Origin: Acidobacteriota bacterium
GTDB lineage: Bacteria; Acidobacteriota; Terriglobia; UBA7540
DNA length: 7,563 bases
Direction: 5' to 3'
Assembly: GCA_003171295.1 (NCBI GenBank)
Contig: PMYF01000530.1
Location: 5,175-12,737 of the forward strand
Part shown: positions 1-7,150 of the stretch, in pieces
How positions within the stretch are numbered: position 1 is the first letter of the stretch
Layout of the letters: every line of letters starts with the position of its first letter
Made by a program: the position numbers and the translations under genes
Notes under the pieces: generated by a model
Database searches by the model: none
Told to the model about the DNA's origin: nothing
What the model saw: only the letters and a program-made list of their open reading frames with translations

Positions 1-1059
1 AACAATGTCCTGCTGGTGGATGTGAATCTTAAGGCTCCGAACCTGACTGTCACGCACCAACTTGCGACCGACCAAGAAATCGAGCGCCGGCTGTGCGCGC
101 TTCCTGGCGTCGTTTCTTGCGGCCGCTCCTCTATCACGCCCATCAGCGGCAACGAGTGGAACCAGTTTCTTCATGCCGAATCTCCGACGGCGCCTACGGG
201 GGAGGCCTCGCTCACCTACTTCAACTCAATCTCGCCGGGATATTTCATGACCTTGCGCACTCCCCTCCTAGCGGGGCGAGATTTCAATAACCAGGACGGG
301 AAGGGCGCGCCCCGGGTGGCCATCGTAAATCAGACTCTGGCGCGGAAGTTTTATGCCAACCTGGACCCGCTCGGGAGGACCTTCCGCCTCGATGAGGCTC
401 CGGGGAAGACTGGCCCGCCCATCCAGATTGTGGGAGTCGTCAAGGATTCCAAGTACACGTCACTTCGCGAGGACACCTATCCCACAGCCTTTCTTCCTAT
501 CAACCAAGAGCCCGGCATTCACGTAGGGGGAAACTTCGCGCTCCGCACCGCCGTGCGGCCCTCGGCGCTCGCCCGCTCCGTTGAGGACGCTGTCGCCGGC
601 GTGAACAAAGCGAGTTCGGTCGAGTTCCACACGCTTGCCGAGCAGGTGGACGACTCGTTGGTTCAGGAGCGCATGCTGGGCTTGCTCTCCGGTTTCTTTG
701 GCGCCCTGGCGCTGCTCTTGGCAATGATCGGGCTCTACGGCACCTTCAGTTACCTGGTAACCCAGCGGCAAGCGGAATTCGGCCTCCGGATGGCACTGGG
801 AGCGGAGCCCCGGTCCATCCTGTGGCTGGTGATGCGGGATGTCGCCGCAATTCTTGCAGCAGGTGTGGTGGTGGGACTCTCGATGTCGCTTGCCACCGTG
901 CGCCTGTTTCAGAAACTCTTGTTCGGGCTCGACGCGCGCGATTCAGTGACGCTGACCCTTGCCACCGTCGTGCTCTGCGTTGTGGTCATCCTGGCTGGTT
1001 ACATCCCCGCACGCCGGGCGATGAAGGTCGATCCCATGGTGGCGTTGAGGTATGAATGA
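1..1059 (+). CDS. ADOP-family FtsX/MacB-like ABC permease 1, C-terminal half (cut by left window edge)
   Basis: The frame is open from base 1 to the TGA at 1057-1059, giving 352 visible residues. The GTG at 16 is an internal codon, not a start. Aligned by eye to permease 2, the visible part begins near residue 453 of an approximately 800-aa protein, so the first MacB-like periplasmic domain and first FtsX domain lie outside the window. Visible residues 1 to about 225 form the second periplasmic domain (L-P-G-V, S-P-G-Y-F, A-G-R-D-F, V-A-I-V-N-Q-T-L-A-R, I-V-G-V-V-K-D). Then comes an FtsX domain with three hydrophobic segments at about 227-253, 276-300 and 314-334, and the coupling motif E-F-G-L-R-M-A-L-G-A after the first. 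It ends K-V-D-P-M-V-A-L-R-Y-E, the family signature. It is inferred to be an inner-membrane permease subunit powered by a separate ATPase. The substrate is unknown. The family call is strong; the N-terminal half is unseen. Confidence 0.93.
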   Translation, partial: NNVLLVDVNLKAPNLTVTHQLATDQEIERRLCALPGVVSCGRSSITPISGNEWNQFLHAESPTAPTGEASLTYFNSISPGYFMTLRTPLLAGRDFNNQDGKGAPRVAIVNQTLARKFYANLDPLGRTFRLDEAPGKTGPPIQIVGVVKDSKYTSLREDTYPTAFLPINQEPGIHVGGNFALRTAVRPSALARSVEDAVAGVNKASSVEFHTLAEQVDDSLVQERMLGLLSGFFGALALLLAMIGLYGTFSYLVTQRQAEFGLRMALGAEPRSILWLVMRDVAAILAAGVVVGLSMSLATVRLFQKLLFGLDARDSVTLTLATVVLCVVVILAGYIPARRAMKVDPMVALRYE

Positions 1060-1137
1060 AGCGATCAGCGGTCAGCCAGGAGCCAGTAGCCCACCGGGGA
1101 GTAGCTGAAAGCTGAACGCTGATGGCTGAGAGCTGAG
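1060..1137. repeat. Heptad-based imperfect palindrome, copy 1 (permease 1-2 gap)
   Basis: The element starts at the base after the TGA stop of permease 1. Its left arm (1060-1076) and right arm (1111-1127) are inverted copies matching at 15 of 17 positions. The right side is a run of five 7-nt units of form xGCTGAx (1103-1137), and the left arm holds two units of form xTCAGCx (1064-1077). The core between the arms is short and weakly structured. Bases 1100-1122 match 3655-3677 of copy 2 at 22 of 23 positions. The remaining 1138-1161 holds the ribosome binding site of permease 2 (GAGGA at 1153-1157). The role is unknown: it could be a REP-like mobile repeat, an mRNA-stabilising structure or an attenuator. 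Confidence 0.8.
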
Positions 1138-1161
1138 TCAATTATTCTGGGCGAGGACAAT

Positions 1162-3570
1162 ATGGGTACGTTATTCCAAGACTTGAGATATGGCCTGCGC
1201 ATGCTGGGGAAGAATCCCGGCTTCACCGCCGTCGCGGTGCTGACGCTGGCGCTCGGCATCGGGGCCAACACCGCCATCTTCAGCGTGGTCAATGCCGTGC
1301 TGTTGCGCCCGCTTCCTTTTCCCGATGCAGACCGGTTGGTTTCGATCCGCCTCGAGCACCCGCAGCGCAATTTGCACAACGCGTATGTGTCCTATCCGGA
1401 GGTCGTAGATTGGCGGGAACAGAGCCGCTCCTTCGAGTCGATTGCGGCGTACGCACCGGCCTCGGTAAATCTCTCGACGCGCGAGGAGGCCGAGAGCGCC
1501 TCGCTCTGGAAGGTGAACGCCAATCTCTTCCCCATGCTCAGTGTGAAGATGTGGCTGGGCCGCGGGTTTCTTCCGGAAGAGGACCGGCCCGGTGGCGGCC
1601 GCGTCGCTATTCTAAGTTACAACTTGTGGCAGCGGCGCTTCGGTTCGGACGCAAGCCTGATAGGTAAAGAGGTGGTCCTCGATGGGGACTCCCATACCGT
1701 GGTCGGGATCCTTCCGCCCGGCTTCTACGCGAACGACGAGCCGGCGGACCTTTACACGCCGATTGCCCTGAGCGGGACACGCGAGGGAGGTGAGTCGCGG
1801 AATTATGCGGTGTTCGCTCGCCTGAAGAGAGGTGTGCCGAGCCAACAGGCCCAGACGGAGCTGTGCACCATTATCCGGCGGCAGGAGCAGCAGTATCCTG
1901 TCCACATCCCAGGCTTCGCCGCCCGGGTCTGGGGGATGCACGCGTACATGGTGCGGAATGTGCGGCTCAGCCTGATTGTCCTAGTGGCCGCTGTCGCCCT
2001 TGTGCTGCTCATAGCGTGTGCCAATGTGGCCAATCTGCTGCTGGCGCGGGCGAGCGCCCGCCAGAAAGAGATAGCCATTCGAGCCGCGCTCGGGGCGGGG
2101 CGGGGGCGTGTCCTGCGCCAGCTCCTGACCGAGAGCGTCTTGCTTGCCCTGCTCGGCGGCATCTTTGGAGGTCTCCTGGCTTACTGGGGCGTCATGGCGC
2201 TCACCGCGCTTGGGGCAGGGCAATATCCAATGTTGAAGCAATCCCACCTGGACCTAACGGCCCTCGCGCTCACCATGCTGCTATCACTCGGAACGGGACT
2301 GGTGTTCGGAATTGCGCCGGCGCTGGCGGCCTCCCGGACGAATGTTCGCGGAACGCTACAAGAGGGAGGGGGGAGTTCGACTGGGAGCGGGGGAAGGAAC
2401 CGGCTGCGCGGTCTGCTGGTGGTTTCCGAAGTGGCGGTCGCTCTGTTGCTCATGATCGGCGCCTCTTTGATGATGCGAAGCTTCCTCAGGCTGCAGGATG
2501 TGAACCCAGGCTTTAATCCCGCTGCCGTCCTGACTGCCTCCATCGACCTGCCGGGAACGAAGTATCCCCGGCCGGAACAGCAGATGGCGTTCTACCAGCA
2601 ACTCGAGGAGCGGCTGCAAGCGCTCCCGGGAGTCACTGCGGTTGGGGTGAGTAGTGTCCTGCCACTGAGCGGGAGTAACCACGGAATTCCTATGCTCATC
2701 GAAGGACGCCCGGTCAGGGGTCCGGCGGATGCGCCCATCTTATGGATTCGAATCGTGAATACCGGCTATTTCCCGGCCATGCAGATTCCCCTGCGAAAGG
2801 GCCGCCTATTCGCCGCACAGGACGCCCAAGGGGAGCCGCAAGTCGTGATGGTCAATGAGACGCTGGCCCGGCGCTACTGGCCGAACCAGGACCCAATCGG
2901 TAAACGTGTGGGGAATGGGGCGCCGAACGGCTGGATGCCCGTGGTCGGCGTCGTCGGTGATATACGGCACATGTCTCTGGCCCAGGAACCGGAACCCGAG
3001 ATCTATCTGCCGTATGCCCAAAACCCGCAGCCGAACATGAAGTTGGCTGTGCGGACTGCCTCCGACCCGCTGCGCATGGCGCCCGCAGTGCGCCACGCGG
3101 TGATGGAACTGGATCACGATCAGGCTGTCTCTCACGTAGCCAGCATGGAGCAGGTGATGTTTGACTCGGTTACTTCGGAGCGCTTCTCCACGCTGCTGCT
3201 GGGCGTCTTCGCAGCTGTTGCCCTGGGCTTGGCGACCATCGGGATCTATGGCTTGATCTCTTTCTCGGTCACCTGCCGCAAGCACGAGATCGGCCTCCGC
3301 ATGGCGCTGGGCGCCCGCCGCGCCGACGTGCTCCGCATGGTGGTGGGCGAAGGTACGATGCTGGCAGTGTGGGGCGTGGCCATCGGTCTGGCGGCGGCGT
3401 TCGCGCTGACCCGCGTTATCTCGAGCCTGCTTTACGGAGTCAAACCCACTGATCCACTGGTGTTTGTGGGAGTGCCGCTTCTGCTCGCCGCAGTCGCGGC
3501 TCTGGCCAGCTTCGTCCCCGCGTGCCGCGCGGTGAAGGTCGATCCCATGGTGGCGCTGCGGTACGAATAA
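1162..3570 (+). CDS. ADOP-family FtsX/MacB-like ABC permease 2, full length
   Basis: The 802-aa protein has the usual ADOP length and begins with the family N-terminus (F-Q-D-L-R-Y-G-L-R-M-L, then A-L-G-I-G-A-N-T-A-I-F-S-V-V-N). Order of parts: TM1 about 21-46; periplasmic MacB-like domain about 50-265; FtsX domain with TM2-4 about 268-295, 321-345 and 364-390 and coupling motif E-I-A-I-R-A-A-L-G-A at 303-312; TM5 about 416-440; second periplasmic domain about 445-670; second FtsX domain with TMs about 675-702, 729-752 and 764-786 and motif E-I-G-L-R-M-A-L-G-A at 709-718. No nucleotide-binding domain is fused to it. The ATG at 1162 is supported by GAGGA at 1153-1157. A Gly/Ser-rich stretch at 402-411 probably marks a cytoplasmic linker between the halves. 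Residue 788 is Cys in P-A-C-R-A where permeases 1 and 3 have P-A-R-R-A. By family knowledge it should transmit ATPase motion to periplasmic work; substrate unknown. Confidence 0.96.
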   Translation: MGTLFQDLRYGLRMLGKNPGFTAVAVLTLALGIGANTAIFSVVNAVLLRPLPFPDADRLVSIRLEHPQRNLHNAYVSYPEVVDWREQSRSFESIAAYAPASVNLSTREEAESASLWKVNANLFPMLSVKMWLGRGFLPEEDRPGGGRVAILSYNLWQRRFGSDASLIGKEVVLDGDSHTVVGILPPGFYANDEPADLYTPIALSGTREGGESRNYAVFARLKRGVPSQQAQTELCTIIRRQEQQYPVHIPGFAARVWGMHAYMVRNVRLSLIVLVAAVALVLLIACANVANLLLARASARQKEIAIRAALGAGRGRVLRQLLTESVLLALLGGIFGGLLAYWGVMALTALGAGQYPMLKQSHLDLTALALTMLLSLGTGLVFGIAPALAASRTNVRGTLQEGGGSSTGSGGRNRLRGLLVVSEVAVALLLMIGASLMMRSFLRLQDVNPGFNPAAVLTASIDLPGTKYPRPEQQMAFYQQLEERLQALPGVTAVGVSSVLPLSGSNHGIPMLIEGRPVRGPADAPILWIRIVNTGYFPAMQIPLRKGRLFAAQDAQGEPQVVMVNETLARRYWPNQDPIGKRVGNGAPNGWMPVVGVVGDIRHMSLAQEPEPEIYLPYAQNPQPNMKLAVRTASDPLRMAPAVRHAVMELDHDQAVSHVASMEQVMFDSVTSERFSTLLLGVFAAVALGLATIGIYGLISFSVTCRKHEIGLRMALGARRADVLRMVVGEGTMLAVWGVAIGLAAAFALTRVISSLLYGVKPTDPLVFVGVPLLLAAVAALASFVPACRAVKVDPMVALRYE

Positions 3571-3678
3571 AGTGATCAGCAATCAGCGGTCAGCACCACC
3601 CCTGAGTCCCCTCCTTGCTAAGGCGGGGAGCCCGCAGGGCGGGATGGTTGGGGCAGTAGCGGAAAGCTGAACGCTGAG
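3571..3678. repeat. Heptad-based imperfect palindrome, copy 2, with a second palindrome in its core (permease 2-3 gap)
   Basis: It begins at the base after the TAA of permease 2. The left arm has three xTCAGCx heptads in register (3575-3595) and the right arm two xGCTGAx heptads (3665-3678). Bases 3582-3594 are inverted against 3666-3678 at 11 of 13 positions. The left 13-mer ATCAGCGGTCAGC is identical to 1064-1076, and 3655-3677 matches 1100-1122 at 22 of 23, so copies 1 and 2 are related. Copy 2 differs by a longer, separately structured core (3595-3648). The remaining 3679-3726 holds a short perfect hairpin, GGCCC-GAT-GGGCC, at 3691-3703 and the ribosome binding site of permease 3. Confidence 0.8.
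3595..3648. repeat. Nested hairpin element inside heptad palindrome copy 2
   Basis: Outer arms ACCACCCC (3595-3602) and GGGATGGT (3641-3648) are complementary at 7 of 8 positions. Inside, CCCC-T-CCTT (3608-3616) faces AAGG-C-GGGG (3620-3628) across a 3-nt GCT loop, with one T/C mismatch. The unit is therefore a self-contained palindrome between the heptad arms. From memory it resembles C/G-rich intergenic hairpin repeats seen in Acidobacteriota and other soil bacteria. It lacks a following T run, so it is not a standard intrinsic terminator. Confidence 0.6.
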
Positions 3679-3712
3679 TGTTGCGGCAACGGCCCGATGG
3701 GCCAGTGAACCC

Positions 3713-3723
3713 AGGTGAGGAAG
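3713..3723 (+). promoter_or_regulatory. Ribosome binding site that sets the start of permease 3
   Basis: AGGTGA (3713-3718) overlaps GAGGAAG (3717-3723). The first lies 8 nt and the GAGG core 6 nt upstream of ATG 3727. An in-frame GTG at 3715 lies inside this purine-rich stretch and has no Shine-Dalgarno-like sequence of its own, so the ATG at 3727 is the better start. It also gives an N-terminus (M-R-A-L-L-Q-D-L) that aligns without gaps to permease 2 (M-G-T-L-F-Q-D-L). Confidence 0.75.
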
Positions 3724-3726
3724 ACA

Positions 3727-6150
3727 ATGAGGGCATTGCTCCAAGACTTGCATTACGGCCTGCGGATGATGGCGAAGAGTCCCGGCTTCACTTTTCTCGT
3801 GGTCCTGATGCTGGCGCTGGGCATCGGCGCCAACAGCACGATCTTCAGTTGGATTGATTCCACGATGCTCACTCCCATCCCGGGGGTCTCTCGCACCAGT
3901 GACCTTGTCGCAGTGCTGAGGGGGGAGCGTAGTGAACACCCCACTCCGCCGTTCTCCTACCCGGACTACGCGGACCTGCGCGCGAGGACCCAGAGCTTGT
4001 CCGGCCTCCTGGCGTATCACGAGGATTTCGTGTCCCTCACCGGCACGGGCAAGCCGGAGCGCATTTACGCGGCATACATCTCCGCGGATTATTTCGAGGT
4101 GCTCGGCTTGAAACCCATCCTCGGTCGTGGCCTCCTGCCGGTGGAAGAAGAAAAGCCCGGAAGCACGCCGTCGGTGGTGATCAGCTATGCCCTGTGGCAG
4201 AGCCATTTCGGGGCGGACCGAGCCATTATCGGCAAGACCATCCAGATCAACCGGACTCTGTGTACGATTGTGGGAGTAACTCCTCCGGGTTTTCAGGGAT
4301 GTTCGACCGGTTTGCGAACGGACCTTTGGGCTTCCTTGGTTTACAGGGGAGAGCAGGTTCGCGAACGCGACAATTACTGGCTCGACGTGCTCGGAAGGTT
4401 CAAGCCCGGGGTCGACCGCCGGCAAGCCGAGGAAGAACTCAACCTCCAAATGCAAAGGATCGTCGAGCAATTCCCCAATTCGCACCGCGGCCCCAACCAG
4501 ATCACGCTGGACCCGCTCTGGCGCTCGCCCTTTGGAGCCAACGTCTACTTGTACAAGAGCCTGCCCATACTTCTGGCGCTGGCGGCGGTGTTGCTGTTGC
4601 TGGCTTGTGCGAATGTGGCGAACCTGCTTTTGGTACGCAACGTGACTCGCCGGCGGGAGGTCGCCCTGCGCTTGTCCCTGGGGGCCGGCCGCTGGCGGCT
4701 GGTGCGCCAACTTCTGGTGGAAAGTCTCTTGCTGGCTTTGGCGGGAGGGGCGCTGGCCATGGTGCTCACCACTTGGACGGCCGGGACGTTTGCGGCTTTC
4801 TTTCCGCCCACGAGTATTCCTCTTACCCTCAACGGCCACGCCGACCGAACGGTGCTCCTCGCGACCATGGCCCTGGCAATTCTTACCGCCACCATTTTCG
4901 GCATCCTCCCGGCGCTGCGGACCTCCAGCCTGGCCCCCATCACTGTGCTGAAGGAAGAATCGGGCATAATGTCGGGCGGACCCCACAAGTCGCGGCTTTC
5001 GAGCATACTGGTGGTGGCGCAAATCGCCCTTTCGCTTCTCCTGCTGATCTGTGCGGGTCTCTTCACCCGCAGCCTGCAGAACGCCCAGCGCCAGGATCCA
5101 GGCTTCGACCCCAACCACGTTCTGTTGGCTTCCTATGAGCTCGAGCCCGTCGGCTATTCGGGAGATCAAGGGATCGCGTTCCACCGTCAAGTGCTCGCGA
5201 AGCTTGAAGCCCTGCCCGGGGTTGACTCCGTGACCGTGGCGGATTTCTCGCCGCTCAGCTTCACTCTCCATACCGCCTATGTCGATCCTGATGGTTACGT
5301 CCCCCAGCCCCGCGAATCGATGGAAATCGATCGTGCCAACGTAGGCCCGAATTACTTTAGGACCATGCGGATTTCCCTCATCGCGGGGCGTGACTTTACC
5401 GGACAGGATGGCGAGAAGGCGCAGCCGGTAGCCATCGTCAATCAGGAGTTTTGCGACCGTTACTGGCCGGGCCAGGACGCGATCGGCAAGAGGATCAACG
5501 CCTGCGGCCAGTGGTTCACGGTGGTCGGCGTGGCTCGAAACGGTAAGTACCGCCGCTTGGTTTATACTCCGCAGCCTGTCATTTTTCTGCCGCTATTCCA
5601 GGACTACCGTGATCCCGTGATCATCCACGCGAGGGTTTCGGGCGATCCGCAGGCTTACGCCGCGGCGGTGGAAAGAACTGTCCATGAACTCAACGCCGAT
5701 TTGCCCGTCTTCGGCGTGACCACTCTCAAATCAAGCATCCAGTTGGGGAGTATCTTCGAGCGGCTCGCCGGAACCTTTGCTGGCGCCTTTGGATTGCTGG
5801 CGCTCATCTTGGCAGCCGTGGGCATTTACGGAGTGATCGCTTACACGACTCGCCAGCGCACGCATGAGATTGCCATTCGCATGGCGCTGGGTGCACAGCG
5901 AATGAGTATTTTCCGGCTGGTGCTGGGCCAAGGTCTGCTGTTGACGCTGACCGGCTTGGCCGCGGGTATTGCCGTGTCGCTGGCGCTGACGAGCTATCTG
6001 AAAAGCGAGCTCTTCGGCGTCACGGCGACCGACATGCTCACCTATGCTGCGGTGGCGTTGCTGCTCTGTTTGGTGTCACTTGTCGCTTGCTACATCCCCG
6101 CGCGCCGGGCCACAAAGGTGGAGCCCATGGAAGCGTTGAGATATGAGTGA
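3727..6150 (+). CDS. ADOP-family FtsX/MacB-like ABC permease 3, full length
   Basis: From ATG 3727 the protein is 807 aa; a GTG at 3715 would add four residues but would sit on the ribosome binding site. It shares the architecture of permease 2: D-L-H-Y-G-L-R-M-M and A-L-G-I-G-A-N-S-T-I-F near TM1 (about 21-46); first periplasmic domain about 50-275; FtsX TMs about 278-303, 326-350 and 376-398 with coupling motif E-V-A-L-R-L-S-L-G-A at 311-320; TM about 425-449; second periplasmic domain about 455-675; FtsX TMs about 682-706, 731-757 and 768-792 with E-I-A-I-R-M-A-L-G-A at 714-723. It ends K-V-E-P-M-E-A-L-R-Y-E. It is clearly diverged from permease 2, for example S-W-I-D-S-T-M-L-T-P-I-P after TM1 and extra Cys residues at 179 and 192, so it is a different subgroup and not a recent copy. 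It is the permease nearest the ATPase genes, 150 nt upstream. Substrate unknown. Confidence 0.96.
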   Translation: MRALLQDLHYGLRMMAKSPGFTFLVVLMLALGIGANSTIFSWIDSTMLTPIPGVSRTSDLVAVLRGERSEHPTPPFSYPDYADLRARTQSLSGLLAYHEDFVSLTGTGKPERIYAAYISADYFEVLGLKPILGRGLLPVEEEKPGSTPSVVISYALWQSHFGADRAIIGKTIQINRTLCTIVGVTPPGFQGCSTGLRTDLWASLVYRGEQVRERDNYWLDVLGRFKPGVDRRQAEEELNLQMQRIVEQFPNSHRGPNQITLDPLWRSPFGANVYLYKSLPILLALAAVLLLLACANVANLLLVRNVTRRREVALRLSLGAGRWRLVRQLLVESLLLALAGGALAMVLTTWTAGTFAAFFPPTSIPLTLNGHADRTVLLATMALAILTATIFGILPALRTSSLAPITVLKEESGIMSGGPHKSRLSSILVVAQIALSLLLLICAGLFTRSLQNAQRQDPGFDPNHVLLASYELEPVGYSGDQGIAFHRQVLAKLEALPGVDSVTVADFSPLSFTLHTAYVDPDGYVPQPRESMEIDRANVGPNYFRTMRISLIAGRDFTGQDGEKAQPVAIVNQEFCDRYWPGQDAIGKRINACGQWFTVVGVARNGKYRRLVYTPQPVIFLPLFQDYRDPVIIHARVSGDPQAYAAAVERTVHELNADLPVFGVTTLKSSIQLGSIFERLAGTFAGAFGLLALILAAVGIYGVIAYTTRQRTHEIAIRMALGAQRMSIFRLVLGQGLLLTLTGLAAGIAVSLALTSYLKSELFGVTATDMLTYAAVALLLCLVSLVACYIPARRATKVEPMEALRYE

Positions 6151-6250
6151 AGCTTTCAGCTATCAGCGATCAGCTTGCAGGGCCGGGGCTTGCCCCGGCC
6201 AGGCCGCCGCAAGCGGTTGCCCTACGGCTGAGCGCTGATGGCTGAGAGCT
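6151..6250. repeat. Heptad-based imperfect palindrome, copy 3 (permease 3-ATPase gap)
   Basis: It starts at the base after the TGA of permease 3. The left arm 6151-6174 and right arm 6227-6250 are inverted copies matching at 21 of 24 positions. In a + strand transcript two of the three mismatches would be U-G wobbles and one A-G. The left arm contains three xTCAGCx heptads (6155-6175) and the right arm three xGCTGAx heptads (6226-6246). The right arm runs into TTTT at 6250-6253, so weak terminator or attenuator action is possible but unproven. The core (6178-6226) contains its own hairpins. This is the most complete of the three copies. Bases 6254-6300 hold only the leader and ribosome binding site of the ATPase gene. 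Confidence 0.85.
6181..6200 (+). other. Perfect GC hairpin in the core of heptad palindrome copy 3
   Basis: GGCCGGGG (6181-6188) and CCCCGGCC (6193-6200) form a perfect 8-bp stem closed by CTTG; as RNA that is a CUUG tetraloop, a known stable type. A smaller CCGC-AA-GCGG hairpin follows at 6207-6216, and the flanks CAGGGC (6178-6183) and GCCCTA (6219-6224) partly pair around both. There is no adjacent T run, so it is not a classical terminator. It may be a nested repeat or an RNA-stabilising structure. Confidence 0.7.
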
Positions 6251-6288
6251 TTTGCAATGGACCGAAGAGGAAATGAACAAGTCGAACT

Positions 6289-6294
6289 GAGGAG
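6289..6294 (+). promoter_or_regulatory. Ribosome binding site of ATPase 1
   Basis: GAGGAG lies 6 nt before ATG 6301. It matters because the encoded protein starts with about 22 polar residues before the first recognisable ABC strand. The strong site and good spacing support that extended N-terminus over a shorter protein. Confidence 0.8.
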
Positions 6295-6300
6295 AACATC

Positions 6301-7044
<744 letters not shown>

Positions 7045-7058
7045 AGCGGGCCACCGGG

Positions 7059-7113
7059 TGATCTGGTGATTGAACGAGGGTAGAAATCTCCTTGGTTTTC
7101 AATTACCAAATCA
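7059..7113. repeat. Imperfect palindrome of a second type, between the two ATPase genes
   Basis: TGATCTGGTGATTGAA (7059-7074) and TTCAATTACCAAATCA (7098-7113) are inverted copies matching at 14 of 16 positions, separated by 23 nt. The left arm also carries a short internal direct repeat, TGATCTGGTGAT. The sequence is unrelated to the xGCTGAx heptads of the other gaps. It begins 14 nt after the stop of ATPase 1. Bases 7114-7150 are A/T-richer and contain only the ribosome binding site of ATPase 2. I see no convincing promoter here. Confidence 0.65.
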
Positions 7114-7150
7114 TTCCATCCCCAAATCGCTTAATTGAAGGAACATTGCC

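Noticed and set aside
16..18. GTG at 16 as the start of the first gene
   Set aside because: The frame is open to base 1 and the residues before the GTG continue the ADOP alignment, so the gene begins outside the window.
1863..2516. Plus-strand open frame of 217 codons in another frame within permease 2
   Set aside because: Overlaps the conserved FtsX region in a shifted frame; the translation is Ala/Arg/Gly/Pro-rich without domain features.
2806..3582. Minus-strand open frame of 258 codons opposite the end of permease 2
   Set aside because: Low-complexity His/Arg/Gln-rich translation, no domain, fully antisense to a conserved coding region and running into the repeat.
3715..3717. GTG at 3715 as the start of permease 3
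   Set aside because: It lies inside the Shine-Dalgarno stretch and has no ribosome binding site of its own; ATG 3727 aligns with the permease 2 start.
3583..5271. Minus-strand open frame of 562 codons opposite permease 3
   Set aside because: The translation is rich in Gln, Arg, His and Gly with no recognisable domain. It lies opposite a clear ADOP gene and is the usual antisense shadow of high-GC codon use.
1060..6250. Spaced xTCAGCx/xGCTGAx repeats as a CRISPR array
   Set aside because: The units are 7 nt, tandem and in inverted arms without regular unique spacers, and no cas gene is present.
7075..7150. A sigma-70-like promoter before ATPase 2 in the A/T-richer stretch
   Set aside because: I could not find -35 and -10 boxes with acceptable match and spacing; the A/T richness is explained partly by the palindrome arm.
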